Of a stretch of DNA of 64,000 bases, positions 32,927 to 39,987 are shown piece by piece (position 1 is the first letter of the stretch; every line of letters begins with the position of its first letter). The notes under the pieces were generated by a model that saw nothing but the letters and a program-made list of their open reading frames with translations, was not told the origin of the DNA and searched no databases. The stretch comes from Prevotella sp. UBA2725 (GTDB lineage Bacteria > Bacteroidota > Bacteroidia > Bacteroidales > Bacteroidaceae): assembly GCA_002353825.1 (NCBI GenBank), contig DEKJ01000026.1, forward strand, positions 1 through 64,000, written 5' to 3'. The translations under genes were made by a program, and so were the position numbers.

Positions 32927-34615
32927 TTATTTACCAAACAACGTCATGACTTTCTCAATGATTGGAGCCATATCATAATATTTGTATTCTGCTAAGCGAC
33001 CGCCGAAGATGACAGGCCTCTCTGGCACCTCCGCAGGCCTCTCCCCGACCCTCCCCCGTAGGGAGGGAGAAAGGCGGTCGGCCTCTTCTCTATATTTCTT
33101 GGCGATTTCATTATTCTTCTCGTCATTGACAGGATAGTACGGCTCCATACCTGGCTTGTATTCAGTAGAATATTCTTCGCTGATAACCGTCTTGGGATTA
33201 TCATAGACCTGTTGACCAAACATCTCAAAGTGCTTATGCTCGATGACTCGTGTATAAGGCACATCATGAGATGTATAGTTGACTACCGCATTACCTTGAT
33301 AGTTCGGCATATCCTCAACACGAGTCTTGAAAGAGACCGTACGCCAATTAAGTCGCCCGTATTTGTAGTCGAAGAACTCATCGAGCTGCCCGGTGTAAAC
33401 AAGACAATTAGCTGCCTCCCCAAACCCCTCCCGTAGAGGGGCTTTCTGCGCCAACCAAAGAGCAAGTCGCAATTTAAGTATGACCTGCTCTGGATCAGCA
33501 ATGACTTCTTCATTCTTCAGTATCAAAATAGTAAAGCCATAATCTTTTAAGACCTGAGAACGCTGATTATCTTCTATTACTTGTTCTTGAGTGTTGTGGT
33601 AACCACCGTCAATCTCAACAACCAGTTGCTTTTCAAAGCAAACGTAATCTACTATGTAATTATCAATTACACATTGACGACGGAACTTTACATCGAGTTC
33701 ATTCTTCCCACTAACAAGAGCCCAAAAGGCTTTCTCTCCATCAGTAGGATTCTTCCGCATCTCCTTTGCCTTTTCTTCAAGCATCTGATAGTTGATCGGA
33801 TCTGCCATCTGCCTATAGCCGCCATTCCTCAATAGCGGCTCTCTCTTTCCGTGATTGAGAGGAATATCAATGCCAACAAGGCAATCGATACATCCTTCCC
33901 CGCAGTCCCCCTCCCTACGGGGGAGGGTTGGGGAGAGGCTTTCCCTACAGGTGAGGGTTGGGGAGAGGCCCAAAGCTTGAATCAACTTGTTGTAACCACC
34001 GATGGGTATTCCCTGATAGCTATCATTGAAATAGTTGTTGTCAAAGACGAATCGCAAGGGGAGTCTCTTAATGATGAAAGCAGGAAGGTCTTTACAATCA
34101 CGGCCCCACTGTTTCTCTGTGTAACCTTTAATGAGCCTCTCATAGATGTCGCGACCAACCAAAGAGATAGCTTTCTCTTCCAAATTCTTCGGTTCTTTCC
34201 CTAAGGGTGCGCTTTCTCCCCTCCCTACGGGGGAGGGGACGGGGGAGAGGCCTCCCTGTTCTTTTATCTTTGCCTGAGCCTCTTTTGGCGTGGTCACGCC
34301 CCACATCTGATAAAACGTGTTCATGTTGAACGGCAGGTTGTAAAGTTTGCCTTGATAGTTGGCTACAGGAGAATTGGTATAACGGTTAAATGGCACGAGG
34401 GAATTGACAAAGTCCCATACTTTTTTATTAGAAGTATGGAAGATATGGGCTCCATATTTGTGTACATGGATGCCTTCTATATCCTCACAATAGACATTGC
34501 CACCAAGCTGTGGCCGCTTGTCGATGACGAGGCATCGCTTGCCCTGCTGTTTGGCAAAATAGGCAAAGGTCGCACCGAAAAGGCCGGAGCCAACAATCAG
34601 ATAGTCGTATTTCAT
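32927..34615 (-). CDS. glf: UDP-galactopyranose mutase with in-frame repeat insertions and an embedded DUF559 domain
   Basis: Converts UDP-galactopyranose to UDP-galactofuranose for surface glycans. The Glf framework is complete: FAD motif VGSGLFGATFA (8-18), RPQLGGN, HIFHTSN, the NLEEKAISLVGRDIYERLIKGYTEKQWGR block (144-172), GGYNKLIQAL, CLVYTGQLDEFFDYKYGRL (404-422) and VIFGGRLAEYKYYDM (535-549). The family is usually about 370-390 residues, whereas this one is 562. The excess lies in four blocks: about 119-140, 217-241, 251-401 and 514-531. Three of the blocks are translated GC-rich palindromes. The 251-401 block contains a whole DUF559 nuclease-like domain and ends in another palindrome. 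No stop or frameshift results. Whether the enzyme still folds is unknown. Blocks at loops may be tolerated, but 150 residues before CLVYTG may not be. Confidence 0.9.
   Translation of the reverse strand: MKYDYLIVGSGLFGATFAYFAKQQGKRCLVIDKRPQLGGNVYCEDIEGIHVHKYGAHIFHTSNKKVWDFVNSLVPFNRYTNSPVANYQGKLYNLPFNMNTFYQMWGVTTPKEAQAKIKEQGGLSPVPSPVGRGESAPLGKEPKNLEEKAISLVGRDIYERLIKGYTEKQWGRDCKDLPAFIIKRLPLRFVFDNNYFNDSYQGIPIGGYNKLIQALGLSPTLTCRESLSPTLPRREGDCGEGCIDCLVGIDIPLNHGKREPLLRNGGYRQMADPINYQMLEEKAKEMRKNPTDGEKAFWALVSGKNELDVKFRRQCVIDNYIVDYVCFEKQLVVEIDGGYHNTQEQVIEDNQRSQVLKDYGFTILILKNEEVIADPEQVILKLRLALWLAQKAPLREGFGEAANCLVYTGQLDEFFDYKYGRLNWRTVSFKTRVEDMPNYQGNAVVNYTSHDVPYTRVIEHKHFEMFGQQVYDNPKTVISEEYSTEYKPGMEPYYPVNDEKNNEIAKKYREEADRLSPSLRGRVGERPAEVPERPVIFGGRLAEYKYYDMAPIIEKVMTLFGK
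33036..33069 (+). repeat. GCCTC-family palindrome inside glf (C-terminal insertion)
   Basis: GGCCTCTCCCCGACCC then TCCCCCGTAGGGAGGGA, translated within glf as residues about 514-527 (LSPSLRGRVGERPA). It interrupts the link before VIFGGRLAEYKYY. I found no clean in-frame target duplication. A GAGAGGCCTG direct repeat spaced 21 bases (coding strand) marks its edge. Confidence 0.8.
33411..33444 (+). repeat. GCCTC-family palindrome, left boundary of the DUF559 insertion in glf
   Basis: GCCTCCCCAAACCCCTCCC then GTAGAGGGGCTTTC, translated in glf as residues about 391-401 (KAPLREGFGEA). It faces outward on one side of the DUF559 coding stretch; the copies at 33906-33970 face outward on the other. 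Confidence 0.8.
33461..33808 (-). mobile_element. DUF559 nuclease-like coding unit embedded in glf
   Basis: Residues about 270-385 of the glf reading frame form a complete DUF559 domain: MLEEKAKEMRKNPTDGEKAFW, VKFRRQCVIDNYIVDYVCFE, LVVEIDGGYHNTQEQ, FTILILKNEEV. The Vsr/PD-(D/E)XK-like acidic residues are present (Asp323, Glu334, Asp336, with His340). An in-frame ATG at 33808 (MADPINYQ) could also start it as a separate protein of about 130 residues. It lies between outward-facing GC-rich palindromes (33411-33444 and 33906-33970). The 33817-33873 stretch adds two further inverted repeats, AGCCGC/AGCGGCT and ATTCCTCAAT/ATTGAGAGGAAT. No intein (Hint) motifs are seen. Mobile-element status is inferred from the layout. 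Confidence 0.65.
33906..33970 (-). repeat. Tandem GCCTC-family palindromes inside glf
   Basis: Two copies in tandem read on the minus strand. The first (33942-33970) starts GGGCCTCTCCCCAACCC and is partial; the second (33906-33941) is complete with CCCCCGTAGGGAGGGGG. They are translated as two LSPT repeats (residues about 217-236), between GGYNKLIQALG and CIDCLVGID. Confidence 0.8.
34192..34264 (-). repeat. GCCTC-family palindrome inserted in glf with a 7-bp target duplication
   Basis: Coding-strand AAAGAAC occurs at 34258-34264 and again at 34192-34198, exactly 66 bases (22 codons) apart, flanking a palindromic copy (34214-34252). Deleting one 66-base unit gives AKIKEPKNLEEKAISLVG, the normal Glf sequence. 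This is direct evidence of a past insertion that kept the frame. Confidence 0.8.
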
Positions 34616-34657
34616 ATATAGATATTAGTTCTCGTTATTATCTCACATTATTATATA

Positions 34658-35785
34658 TCACATGATCTTCCCTTTCAGCCACAATGCGAAGAACTTGTCA
34701 TAAACCTCATACTTACCAAAGTCATTGCTCACGAACTCCTTGTCGACCAACCCACGTAAGGCCGATTGGACACTGCTCGCTGAGGACAAGTGATACTGTT
34801 TGATAAACTTCGTAGAGGTCACTTGCTCAGCCCGACCTGCTTTGCACACTGCAAAAAGCAGTTCTTTCTGTTTGGCTGGCAACTGGAAAAGGATAGACTC
34901 ATAGGTGAAGTTGTTTGACGCAAGAATGGTGTTTATTGCGGCATCAATCATCGAGACATCACAGATACTATCCACAGGAGTCTCTGCATACAACTCGTTC
35001 ATCGTGCGCTGTACATACCACGTGATACCCTCAAAGCGGTCGTAGACGCTCTCAACAACCTCTTTCTTCAAGTGTTTGCCTCTCTCTGAGAAAAGATCCA
35101 TAGCAAAGGAGGCATAGACATCACGATTGAGCACGTCTATATTCATAAAAGTAGTGCTCTGGAAGAAAGGTCGATTGGGGCTAAGAAACATCTCACTCAT
35201 CATCGTCCGGCGGCTTCCGGCAAAGATAAAGCGTGCATTATGACAATGCTGCACATAAGTTCGAAGCAACGCCTCTGCTTTGCCGTCGGGATAGGTCGAT
35301 ACCGTCTGAAACTCATCAATGGCTATGATGCAAGGCTTATCGGCTTTATCAATGTAACTAAAGATCTCCTCCACGGTTATCTGAGGCTCAGCTACTTGAC
35401 CGATACCCAATTTCAGTTCCGGCATACCGTCATCGCCGATGGTCACACCGGCATAAAGAGACCTGATGCAAGCAAGAAAGGCATCAGCTGCTTTACGGCT
35501 CTGAGACTTCAAAGCATTGAGAATACTCTTTCCCATGACCTGTACCATCTCACCCATGTCTTTGGTTGCATACAAGTCGATAAGTACACAATAATATTGT
35601 AAAGCAATGTCTTTTTGATGAAAGAAATGCTCTATAAGACCGGTCTTGCCCACACGCCTTGGAGCAATGAGCGTTACATTCCGTCCATTCTCCACATGCG
35701 TGCGAAGCAGTTTCGTCTCCTCCTCACGGTCACAGAAAAGTTCATCGGAGACATAGCTCTCTAAGATAAAGGGATTATTAGCCAT
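34658..35785 (-). CDS. AAA family ATPase (archaeal ATPase-like, with C-terminal winged helix)
   Basis: A 375-residue cytoplasmic P-loop protein: Walker A in TLIAPRRVGKTGLI (about 38-51), Walker B in CIIAIDEFQTV (about 154-164), a sensor-like FIFAGSRRTMMSEM, and a C-terminal region (about 290-375) resembling a winged helix (KFIKQYHLSSASSVQSALRGLVDKEFV). Bacteroidota genomes carry many such genes, often without a clear partner; no DUF234 or nuclease domain is fused here. It stands alone with its own promoter, next to a short AT-rich repeat array. The function is unknown. Confidence 0.8.
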   Translation of the reverse strand: MANNPFILESYVSDELFCDREEETKLLRTHVENGRNVTLIAPRRVGKTGLIEHFFHQKDIALQYYCVLIDLYATKDMGEMVQVMGKSILNALKSQSRKAADAFLACIRSLYAGVTIGDDGMPELKLGIGQVAEPQITVEEIFSYIDKADKPCIIAIDEFQTVSTYPDGKAEALLRTYVQHCHNARFIFAGSRRTMMSEMFLSPNRPFFQSTTFMNIDVLNRDVYASFAMDLFSERGKHLKKEVVESVYDRFEGITWYVQRTMNELYAETPVDSICDVSMIDAAINTILASNNFTYESILFQLPAKQKELLFAVCKAGRAEQVTSTKFIKQYHLSSASSVQSALRGLVDKEFVSNDFGKYEVYDKFFALWLKGKIM

Positions 35786-35803
35786 CAGTCTTTGCTTTGG
35801 CTA

Positions 35804-35861
35804 CAAAGATAATTATTATCTTATAATAATCATCTTATAATAATCATCTTATAATAAAGAT
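35804..35861 (-). promoter_or_regulatory. Promoter of the AAA ATPase overlapped by a 14-bp AT-rich tandem repeat
   Basis: The minus strand reads TATCTTTG at 35804-35811, 18 bases before the start codon. Upstream of it, a 14-bp unit beginning CTTATAATAATCAT (plus strand) is repeated from 35820, 35834 and 35848. Changes in copy number would move or alter the upstream promoter half. Confidence 0.6.
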
Positions 35862-35867
35862 TAACTA

Positions 35868-37823
35868 TCACACCCTCAGCGTCCGCATGGCGTTGAGCAC
35901 GCAGAGCACCATCACACCGACGTCACCGAAGACGGCCACAGGCATAGCATAGCGACCTAACAGGCCCGCAGCAACGAGAATGAGGATGATGACTTTCACG
36001 GCAATGGCAAAGGTAGAGTTCTGACGCGCATTGGCAATGGTCTTGCGGGCGATACGGATAGCGGTAGCGATCTTCGAAGGCTTATCATCCATAAGCACCA
36101 CGTCGGCGGCCTCGATAGCAGCATCCGAACCGAGAGCTCCCATAGCGATACCTACATCAGCACGGGCAAGCACCGGAGCATCGTTGATACCATCACCAAC
36201 GAAAGCCAGCGTTGAGCCTTCCGGTTTCTCCTTAATGAGCCGCTCTACCTGAGCCACCTTGTCTTGAGGCATCAACTCGGCATGGTATTCATCCAAGCCG
36301 AGGCTTTCTGCTACATTCGCCGCCACACGCTCATGGTCACCCGTAAGCATCACCGTCTTTGCCACACCAAGATGTTTCAGTCCTGCAATAGCATCCTTGC
36401 TGTCGTCTTTCACCTTGTCGGCAATGACGATATGTCCGGCATAAGCACCATCGACAGCAACGTGAATGGTTGTGCCAACAAGGTGCTTGCACTTCTCGCA
36501 CACGACAACCTTGGCACCCACGGTTTCCATCATCTTCTCATTGCCCACACAGACCTCATGCCCGTTGACCGAAGCACGGATTCCCTTACCGGCAATCTCT
36601 TCAACATTCTCCAGGCTGCAACCGTCAGCCAACTTATCACCGGCATATGGCTCACCATTATTATTGAACTTCACATCTTTGAATGCGCCCTGACTGAAAG
36701 CGGCACGCAGTGCAGAGGCGATAGGATGGGTACTGTAGTTCTCGGCATGCGCAGCGAGATGCAGCAGGTCTTTCGCATCAATCGTCTCAGGGTGCACGGC
36801 TGTAACAGCAAACACACCTTTCGTCAGCGTACCGGTCTTATCGAACACCACGGTAAAGAGCTTCGCAAGTGCATCCATATAGTTACCACCTTTAATAAGA
36901 ATACCCTTACGCGAGGCTCCACCGATACCTCCGAAGAAGCTCAGAGGCACAGAGATGACCAGTGCACACGGGCAACTTACAACGAGGAAGCTCAGGGCAC
37001 GATAGACCCAGGTCACGAGGCCTTGCTCATAACTGTCATAGAAGAAAGGCGGAATGAAGGCCACTGCGATAGCGAGGAAGACCACGATCGGCGTATAGAT
37101 ACGCGAGAAGCGGCGGATGAAAGTCTCACTCTTCGACTTGTTCTCAGATGACTCCTCCACGAGCTTGATAATCTTCGAAGCTGTAGAGTCTCCGAAACTC
37201 TTGCTGACCTTTACCTTAAGCAGGCCCGAGACATTGACACATCCACTCAGTGCCTCATCACCGACATTGACGCTCCGCGGCACGCTCTCACCTGTCAGTG
37301 CCACCGTGTTAAGACTCGACGAGCCTTCAATGATCTTTCCATCCATCGGCACGCGCTCGCCCGGACGAACAACGACGACCTCGCCAACCTTCACATCCTT
37401 CGGATCAACGACCGATATTTCTCCACCGCGCTCCACGTTAGCCGTATCGGGGCGGATATCCATCAGAGCTTTGATCGAGTGTTTACTCTTGTCCTCGGCA
37501 TAGTCTTCGAAGAGTTCTCCGACCTGGAAGAAGAGCATCACGAAGACTGCCTCGGGAAACTGAGGCTCGGCACCGGGAAGGAAACCGATGAGCAGTGCAC
37601 CGATCGTAGCGATGCACATGAGGAAGTCTTCATTGAACGGGTTACGCTCCTCGATGCCTTCCTCTACAGCTTCACCCATCACATCATAAGAGATGAGCAG
37701 GTAAGGCACAAGGTAAACAAGGAGTTGAGCCCAAATGGGCATCATCAGCGATTTTGTTACCATCCAGGCGGCAAAAAGCAATACAGCCGTCACGATGATA
37801 CGTGTCAAGAGTTTCTTATCCAT
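35868..37823 (-). CDS. P1B-type heavy-metal ATPase (Zn/Cd/Pb class)
   Basis: A 651-residue inner-membrane metal exporter: actuator motif LTGES (176-180), transmembrane metal site SCPCALV (283-289), phosphorylation aspartate D328 in DKTGTLT, the HP motif in STHPIASAL, GDGINDAPVLA, and a last-helix aspartate in FGDVGVMVLCVLN. CPC plus that aspartate fits the Zn/Cd/Pb subgroup. The start is ATG 37823 (MDKKLLTRI). The frame stays open to 38009, but that part translates a tandem repeat and contains the promoter. There is no N-terminal metal-binding HMA domain, and a Cys pair (CEKC, about 456-459) sits in the nucleotide-binding domain. Confidence 0.9.
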   Translation of the reverse strand: MDKKLLTRIIVTAVLLFAAWMVTKSLMMPIWAQLLVYLVPYLLISYDVMGEAVEEGIEERNPFNEDFLMCIATIGALLIGFLPGAEPQFPEAVFVMLFFQVGELFEDYAEDKSKHSIKALMDIRPDTANVERGGEISVVDPKDVKVGEVVVVRPGERVPMDGKIIEGSSSLNTVALTGESVPRSVNVGDEALSGCVNVSGLLKVKVSKSFGDSTASKIIKLVEESSENKSKSETFIRRFSRIYTPIVVFLAIAVAFIPPFFYDSYEQGLVTWVYRALSFLVVSCPCALVISVPLSFFGGIGGASRKGILIKGGNYMDALAKLFTVVFDKTGTLTKGVFAVTAVHPETIDAKDLLHLAAHAENYSTHPIASALRAAFSQGAFKDVKFNNNGEPYAGDKLADGCSLENVEEIAGKGIRASVNGHEVCVGNEKMMETVGAKVVVCEKCKHLVGTTIHVAVDGAYAGHIVIADKVKDDSKDAIAGLKHLGVAKTVMLTGDHERVAANVAESLGLDEYHAELMPQDKVAQVERLIKEKPEGSTLAFVGDGINDAPVLARADVGIAMGALGSDAAIEAADVVLMDDKPSKIATAIRIARKTIANARQNSTFAIAVKVIILILVAAGLLGRYAMPVAVFGDVGVMVLCVLNAMRTLRV

Positions 37824-37858
37824 ATCTATTATTATTTTCTTCTTATTGTTTGACGGTG

Positions 37859-37894
37859 CAAAGTTACTGAATAGTTGTTGCAACCCGGTTGCAA
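37859..37894 (-). promoter_or_regulatory. P-type ATPase promoter with an 8-bp dyad operator
   Basis: The minus strand reads TAACTTTG at 37859-37866, 36 bases before the start codon. Just upstream, 37878-37894 is a perfect palindrome TTGCAACC-C-GGTTGCAA covering the -33 region. The position suggests a repressor or metal-sensor operator; the cognate regulator is unknown. Confidence 0.6.
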
Positions 37895-37906
37895 AGATAT
37901 CGGCCG

Positions 37907-38010
37907 GCGTTCGACAAACAATCTTCTGACGTTCGACAAACAATCTTCTGACGTTCGGCAAACAATCTTCTGACGTTCGGCAAACAATCTTCTGACGTTC
38001 GACAAACAAT
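37907..38010. repeat. 22-bp tandem repeat array (five units)
   Basis: Units start at 37907, 37929, 37951, 37973 and 37995 (last one partial). The consensus is RCGTTCGRCAAACAATCTTCTG. The core GTTCGACAAACAAT is shared with the 28-bp-arm hairpin at 337-404. Between here and the glpA promoter (38011-38206) I see no gene. It holds an imperfect palindrome around CACCATTATTATTG (about 38033-38094, ends GTTAC / GTAAC), partly shared with 285-335. Confidence 0.85.
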
Positions 38011-38206
38011 GAGATTAAACTTTAATGGCGCTGCGGTTACAATGGAATCGCAACACCATTATTATTGTATCGCATCTCCATTTCATCGTAACGGCAAAAC
38101 CGCTCCCTATAAGGTAAAAATGGACAACGCATCAAACGAATACACCACCAAATCGCAAGAGAAGGCTAAATATACGTTAAATATAATGTTAAAACACCGA
38201 ATATGT

Positions 38207-38237
38207 TTTGAACCGAAACTTATTTTTCCTACTTTTG
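38207..38237 (+). promoter_or_regulatory. Promoter of the glycerol (glp) operon
   Basis: TTTG (38207-38210), 19-base spacer, TACTTTTG (38230-38237), an exact match to the Bacteroidota consensus. The glpA ATG follows 55 bases later, leaving room for a repressor site. Confidence 0.75.
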
Positions 38238-38292
38238 CTTTCAGAAAGAAAGAACAAAACCTATATTAGGAAATTAAAAACAAAATCACGAT

Positions 38293-39921
38293 ATGATGGA
38301 CAAGATTCTCAAAGACGAATACGATGTGATCATCATTGGTGGTGGTATCACAGGAGCCGGAACGGCACGTGACTGTGCCCGCCGCGGAATGAAGGTTCTT
38401 CTCGTTGAGAAGCGCGACTTCACCAACGGTGCTACAGGGCGTAACCATGGTCTGCTGCATAGTGGTGCCCGTTATGCCGTCACTGACCAGGAGTCAGCAC
38501 GCGAGTGTATCAAGGAGAACATGACACTTCGCCGGGTGGCTCGTCATTGTGTGGAAGAGACCGACGGTCTTTTCATCACGCTTCCCGAAGACAGTCTTGA
38601 CTATCAAAAGAACTTTGTCGAGGCTTGCCATCGTGCCGGTATCCGTGCCGACGTTATCTCCCCGGAGGAGGCTAAGCGAATTGAGCCCGCAGTCAACCCC
38701 ACGCTCATCGGTGCCGTACGTGTGCCCGATGCTTCCATTGATCCATTCCGACTCACCACAGCCAACATCATCGATGCCAAACGCCATGGTGCTGAGGTTC
38801 TGACCTACGAGGAAGTGATAGGCTTCGTCATCGAAAACGGTGTGATGAAAGGTGTCAAACTGCGCAACAACCGCACAGGTGAGGAGGCTGAGGTCCACTG
38901 CCGTCTCGTCATCAACGCAGCCGGTATCTGGGGCCAGCCCGTGGCACAGTTGGCAGGTATCAAGATAAACATGTTCCCTGCCAAAGGCACACTGCTCATC
39001 TTCGGCCATCGCGTCAATCACATGGTGCTGAATCGCTGCCGCAAGCCTGCCAATGGTGATATCCTCGTGCCAGACGATGCCGTTTGTGTCATTGGCACGA
39101 CAAGTGACCGCGTGCCGTTCGACCAGATTGACGACATGCGCGCTACACCCGAAGAGGTCGACCTCATGATCCGCGAAGGTATGCACCTCGCTCCAAGTCT
39201 TGCTACTACCCGTGTTATCCGTGCTTACGCAGGCGTTCGTCCCCTCGTCGCTGCCGACAACGATCCGTCCGGACGAAGCATCAGCCGCGGTATCGTATTG
39301 TTCGACCATGAAAAGCGCGACGGACTGAAAGGATTCATCACCATCACCGGTGGTAAGATGATGACCTACCGCCTCATGGCTGAGAAAGCCACGGATCTCG
39401 CCTGCGAAAAGCTCGGCATTGACAAGAAATGTGACACTGCTATAGTACCGTTGCCCGGATCGGAGGAGAGCGACAGTGAGATCAAGACAGAGATGCACAA
39501 CGACATCTTCTCCGATCTCGTGGCTTCAACGAGCCGCTTTGCAGAGATCGGCCGTCATGGCACCTTCACGAAAGAGATTCCTCATGATACCATTGAAGAC
39601 CGCGCACTCGTCTGCGAATGCGAAGAGGTGAGCGTTGGCGAGGTGAAGTTCGCCATCGACAAGCTCCATGTCCACAACCTCATTAACCTGCGCCGCCGTA
39701 CACGTATCGGCATGGGCACCTGCCAAGGTGAGCTCTGTGCCTGCCGTGCCTCCTGCGTGCTCTGCCAGCTCGGTCACAGCAAACCCAAGGAAGCGCTCAA
39801 CGATCTCTCAACATTCATGCAAGAGCGCTGGAAAGGCATGCAGCCAGTTGCCTGGGGCGACACCCTGAAAGAGAACCAGTTGACACTGAAGATTTATCAG
39901 GAGCTCTGCGGATTAAAATAG
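38293..39921 (+). CDS. glpA: Anaerobic glycerol-3-phosphate dehydrogenase subunit A
   Basis: A 542-residue flavoprotein that oxidises sn-glycerol-3-phosphate to dihydroxyacetone phosphate, passing electrons through GlpC to the quinone pool. It has an N-terminal FAD-binding VIIIGGGITGAGTARDCARRG (12-32), GRNHGLLHSGARYA, the GVRPLVAADND region, and a C-terminal BFD-like iron-sulfur domain (CECEEVS ... GMGTCQGELCACR, about 438-490). The length fits E. coli GlpA. First gene of the operon. A second ATG one codon in (38296) is equally possible. Its TAG stop is followed almost at once by a GC-rich palindrome. Confidence 0.96.
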   Translation: MMDKILKDEYDVIIIGGGITGAGTARDCARRGMKVLLVEKRDFTNGATGRNHGLLHSGARYAVTDQESARECIKENMTLRRVARHCVEETDGLFITLPEDSLDYQKNFVEACHRAGIRADVISPEEAKRIEPAVNPTLIGAVRVPDASIDPFRLTTANIIDAKRHGAEVLTYEEVIGFVIENGVMKGVKLRNNRTGEEAEVHCRLVINAAGIWGQPVAQLAGIKINMFPAKGTLLIFGHRVNHMVLNRCRKPANGDILVPDDAVCVIGTTSDRVPFDQIDDMRATPEEVDLMIREGMHLAPSLATTRVIRAYAGVRPLVAADNDPSGRSISRGIVLFDHEKRDGLKGFITITGGKMMTYRLMAEKATDLACEKLGIDKKCDTAIVPLPGSEESDSEIKTEMHNDIFSDLVASTSRFAEIGRHGTFTKEIPHDTIEDRALVCECEEVSVGEVKFAIDKLHVHNLINLRRRTRIGMGTCQGELCACRASCVLCQLGHSKPKEALNDLSTFMQERWKGMQPVAWGDTLKENQLTLKIYQELCGLK

Positions 39922-39922
39922 G

Positions 39923-39957
39923 GGCCTCTCCCCATCCCTCCCCCGTAGGGAGGGGGC
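39923..39957 (+). repeat. GCCTC-family palindrome between glpA and glpB
   Basis: GGCCTCTCCCCATCCC then TCCCCCGTAGGGAGGGGGC, starting 2 bases after the glpA stop in the sense direction. In the mRNA its 3' half folds as CCCTCCCCC/GGGAGGGGG-type hairpin and could affect relative expression of glpA and glpB. Confidence 0.85.
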
Positions 39958-39987
39958 AAGCACTAAACGTAATAAAGGTACAGAAAG

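Noticed and set aside
33015..33086. Target duplication AGAGGCC around the C-terminal glf insertion
   Set aside because: The copies are 65 bases apart, not a multiple of three, and the motif is part of the repeat itself, so it does not define a clean excision.
33411..33970. Intein in glf
   Set aside because: No Hint-domain motifs, no N-terminal Cys/Ser or C-terminal HN-Cys/Ser at the junctions; the insert is a DUF559 domain with palindromes.
37824..38009. N-terminal extension of the P-type ATPase (MFVERQKIVCRTSED...)
   Set aside because: It is a translation of the 22-bp tandem repeat and contains the promoter; MDKKLLTRI at 37823 is the natural start.
37907..38010. CRISPR array
   Set aside because: Units abut directly with no spacers; it is a simple tandem repeat.
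38494..39498. 334-residue open frame antisense to glpA
   Set aside because: Shadow of a strongly conserved glpA; no promoter, no recognisable domain, low-complexity composition.
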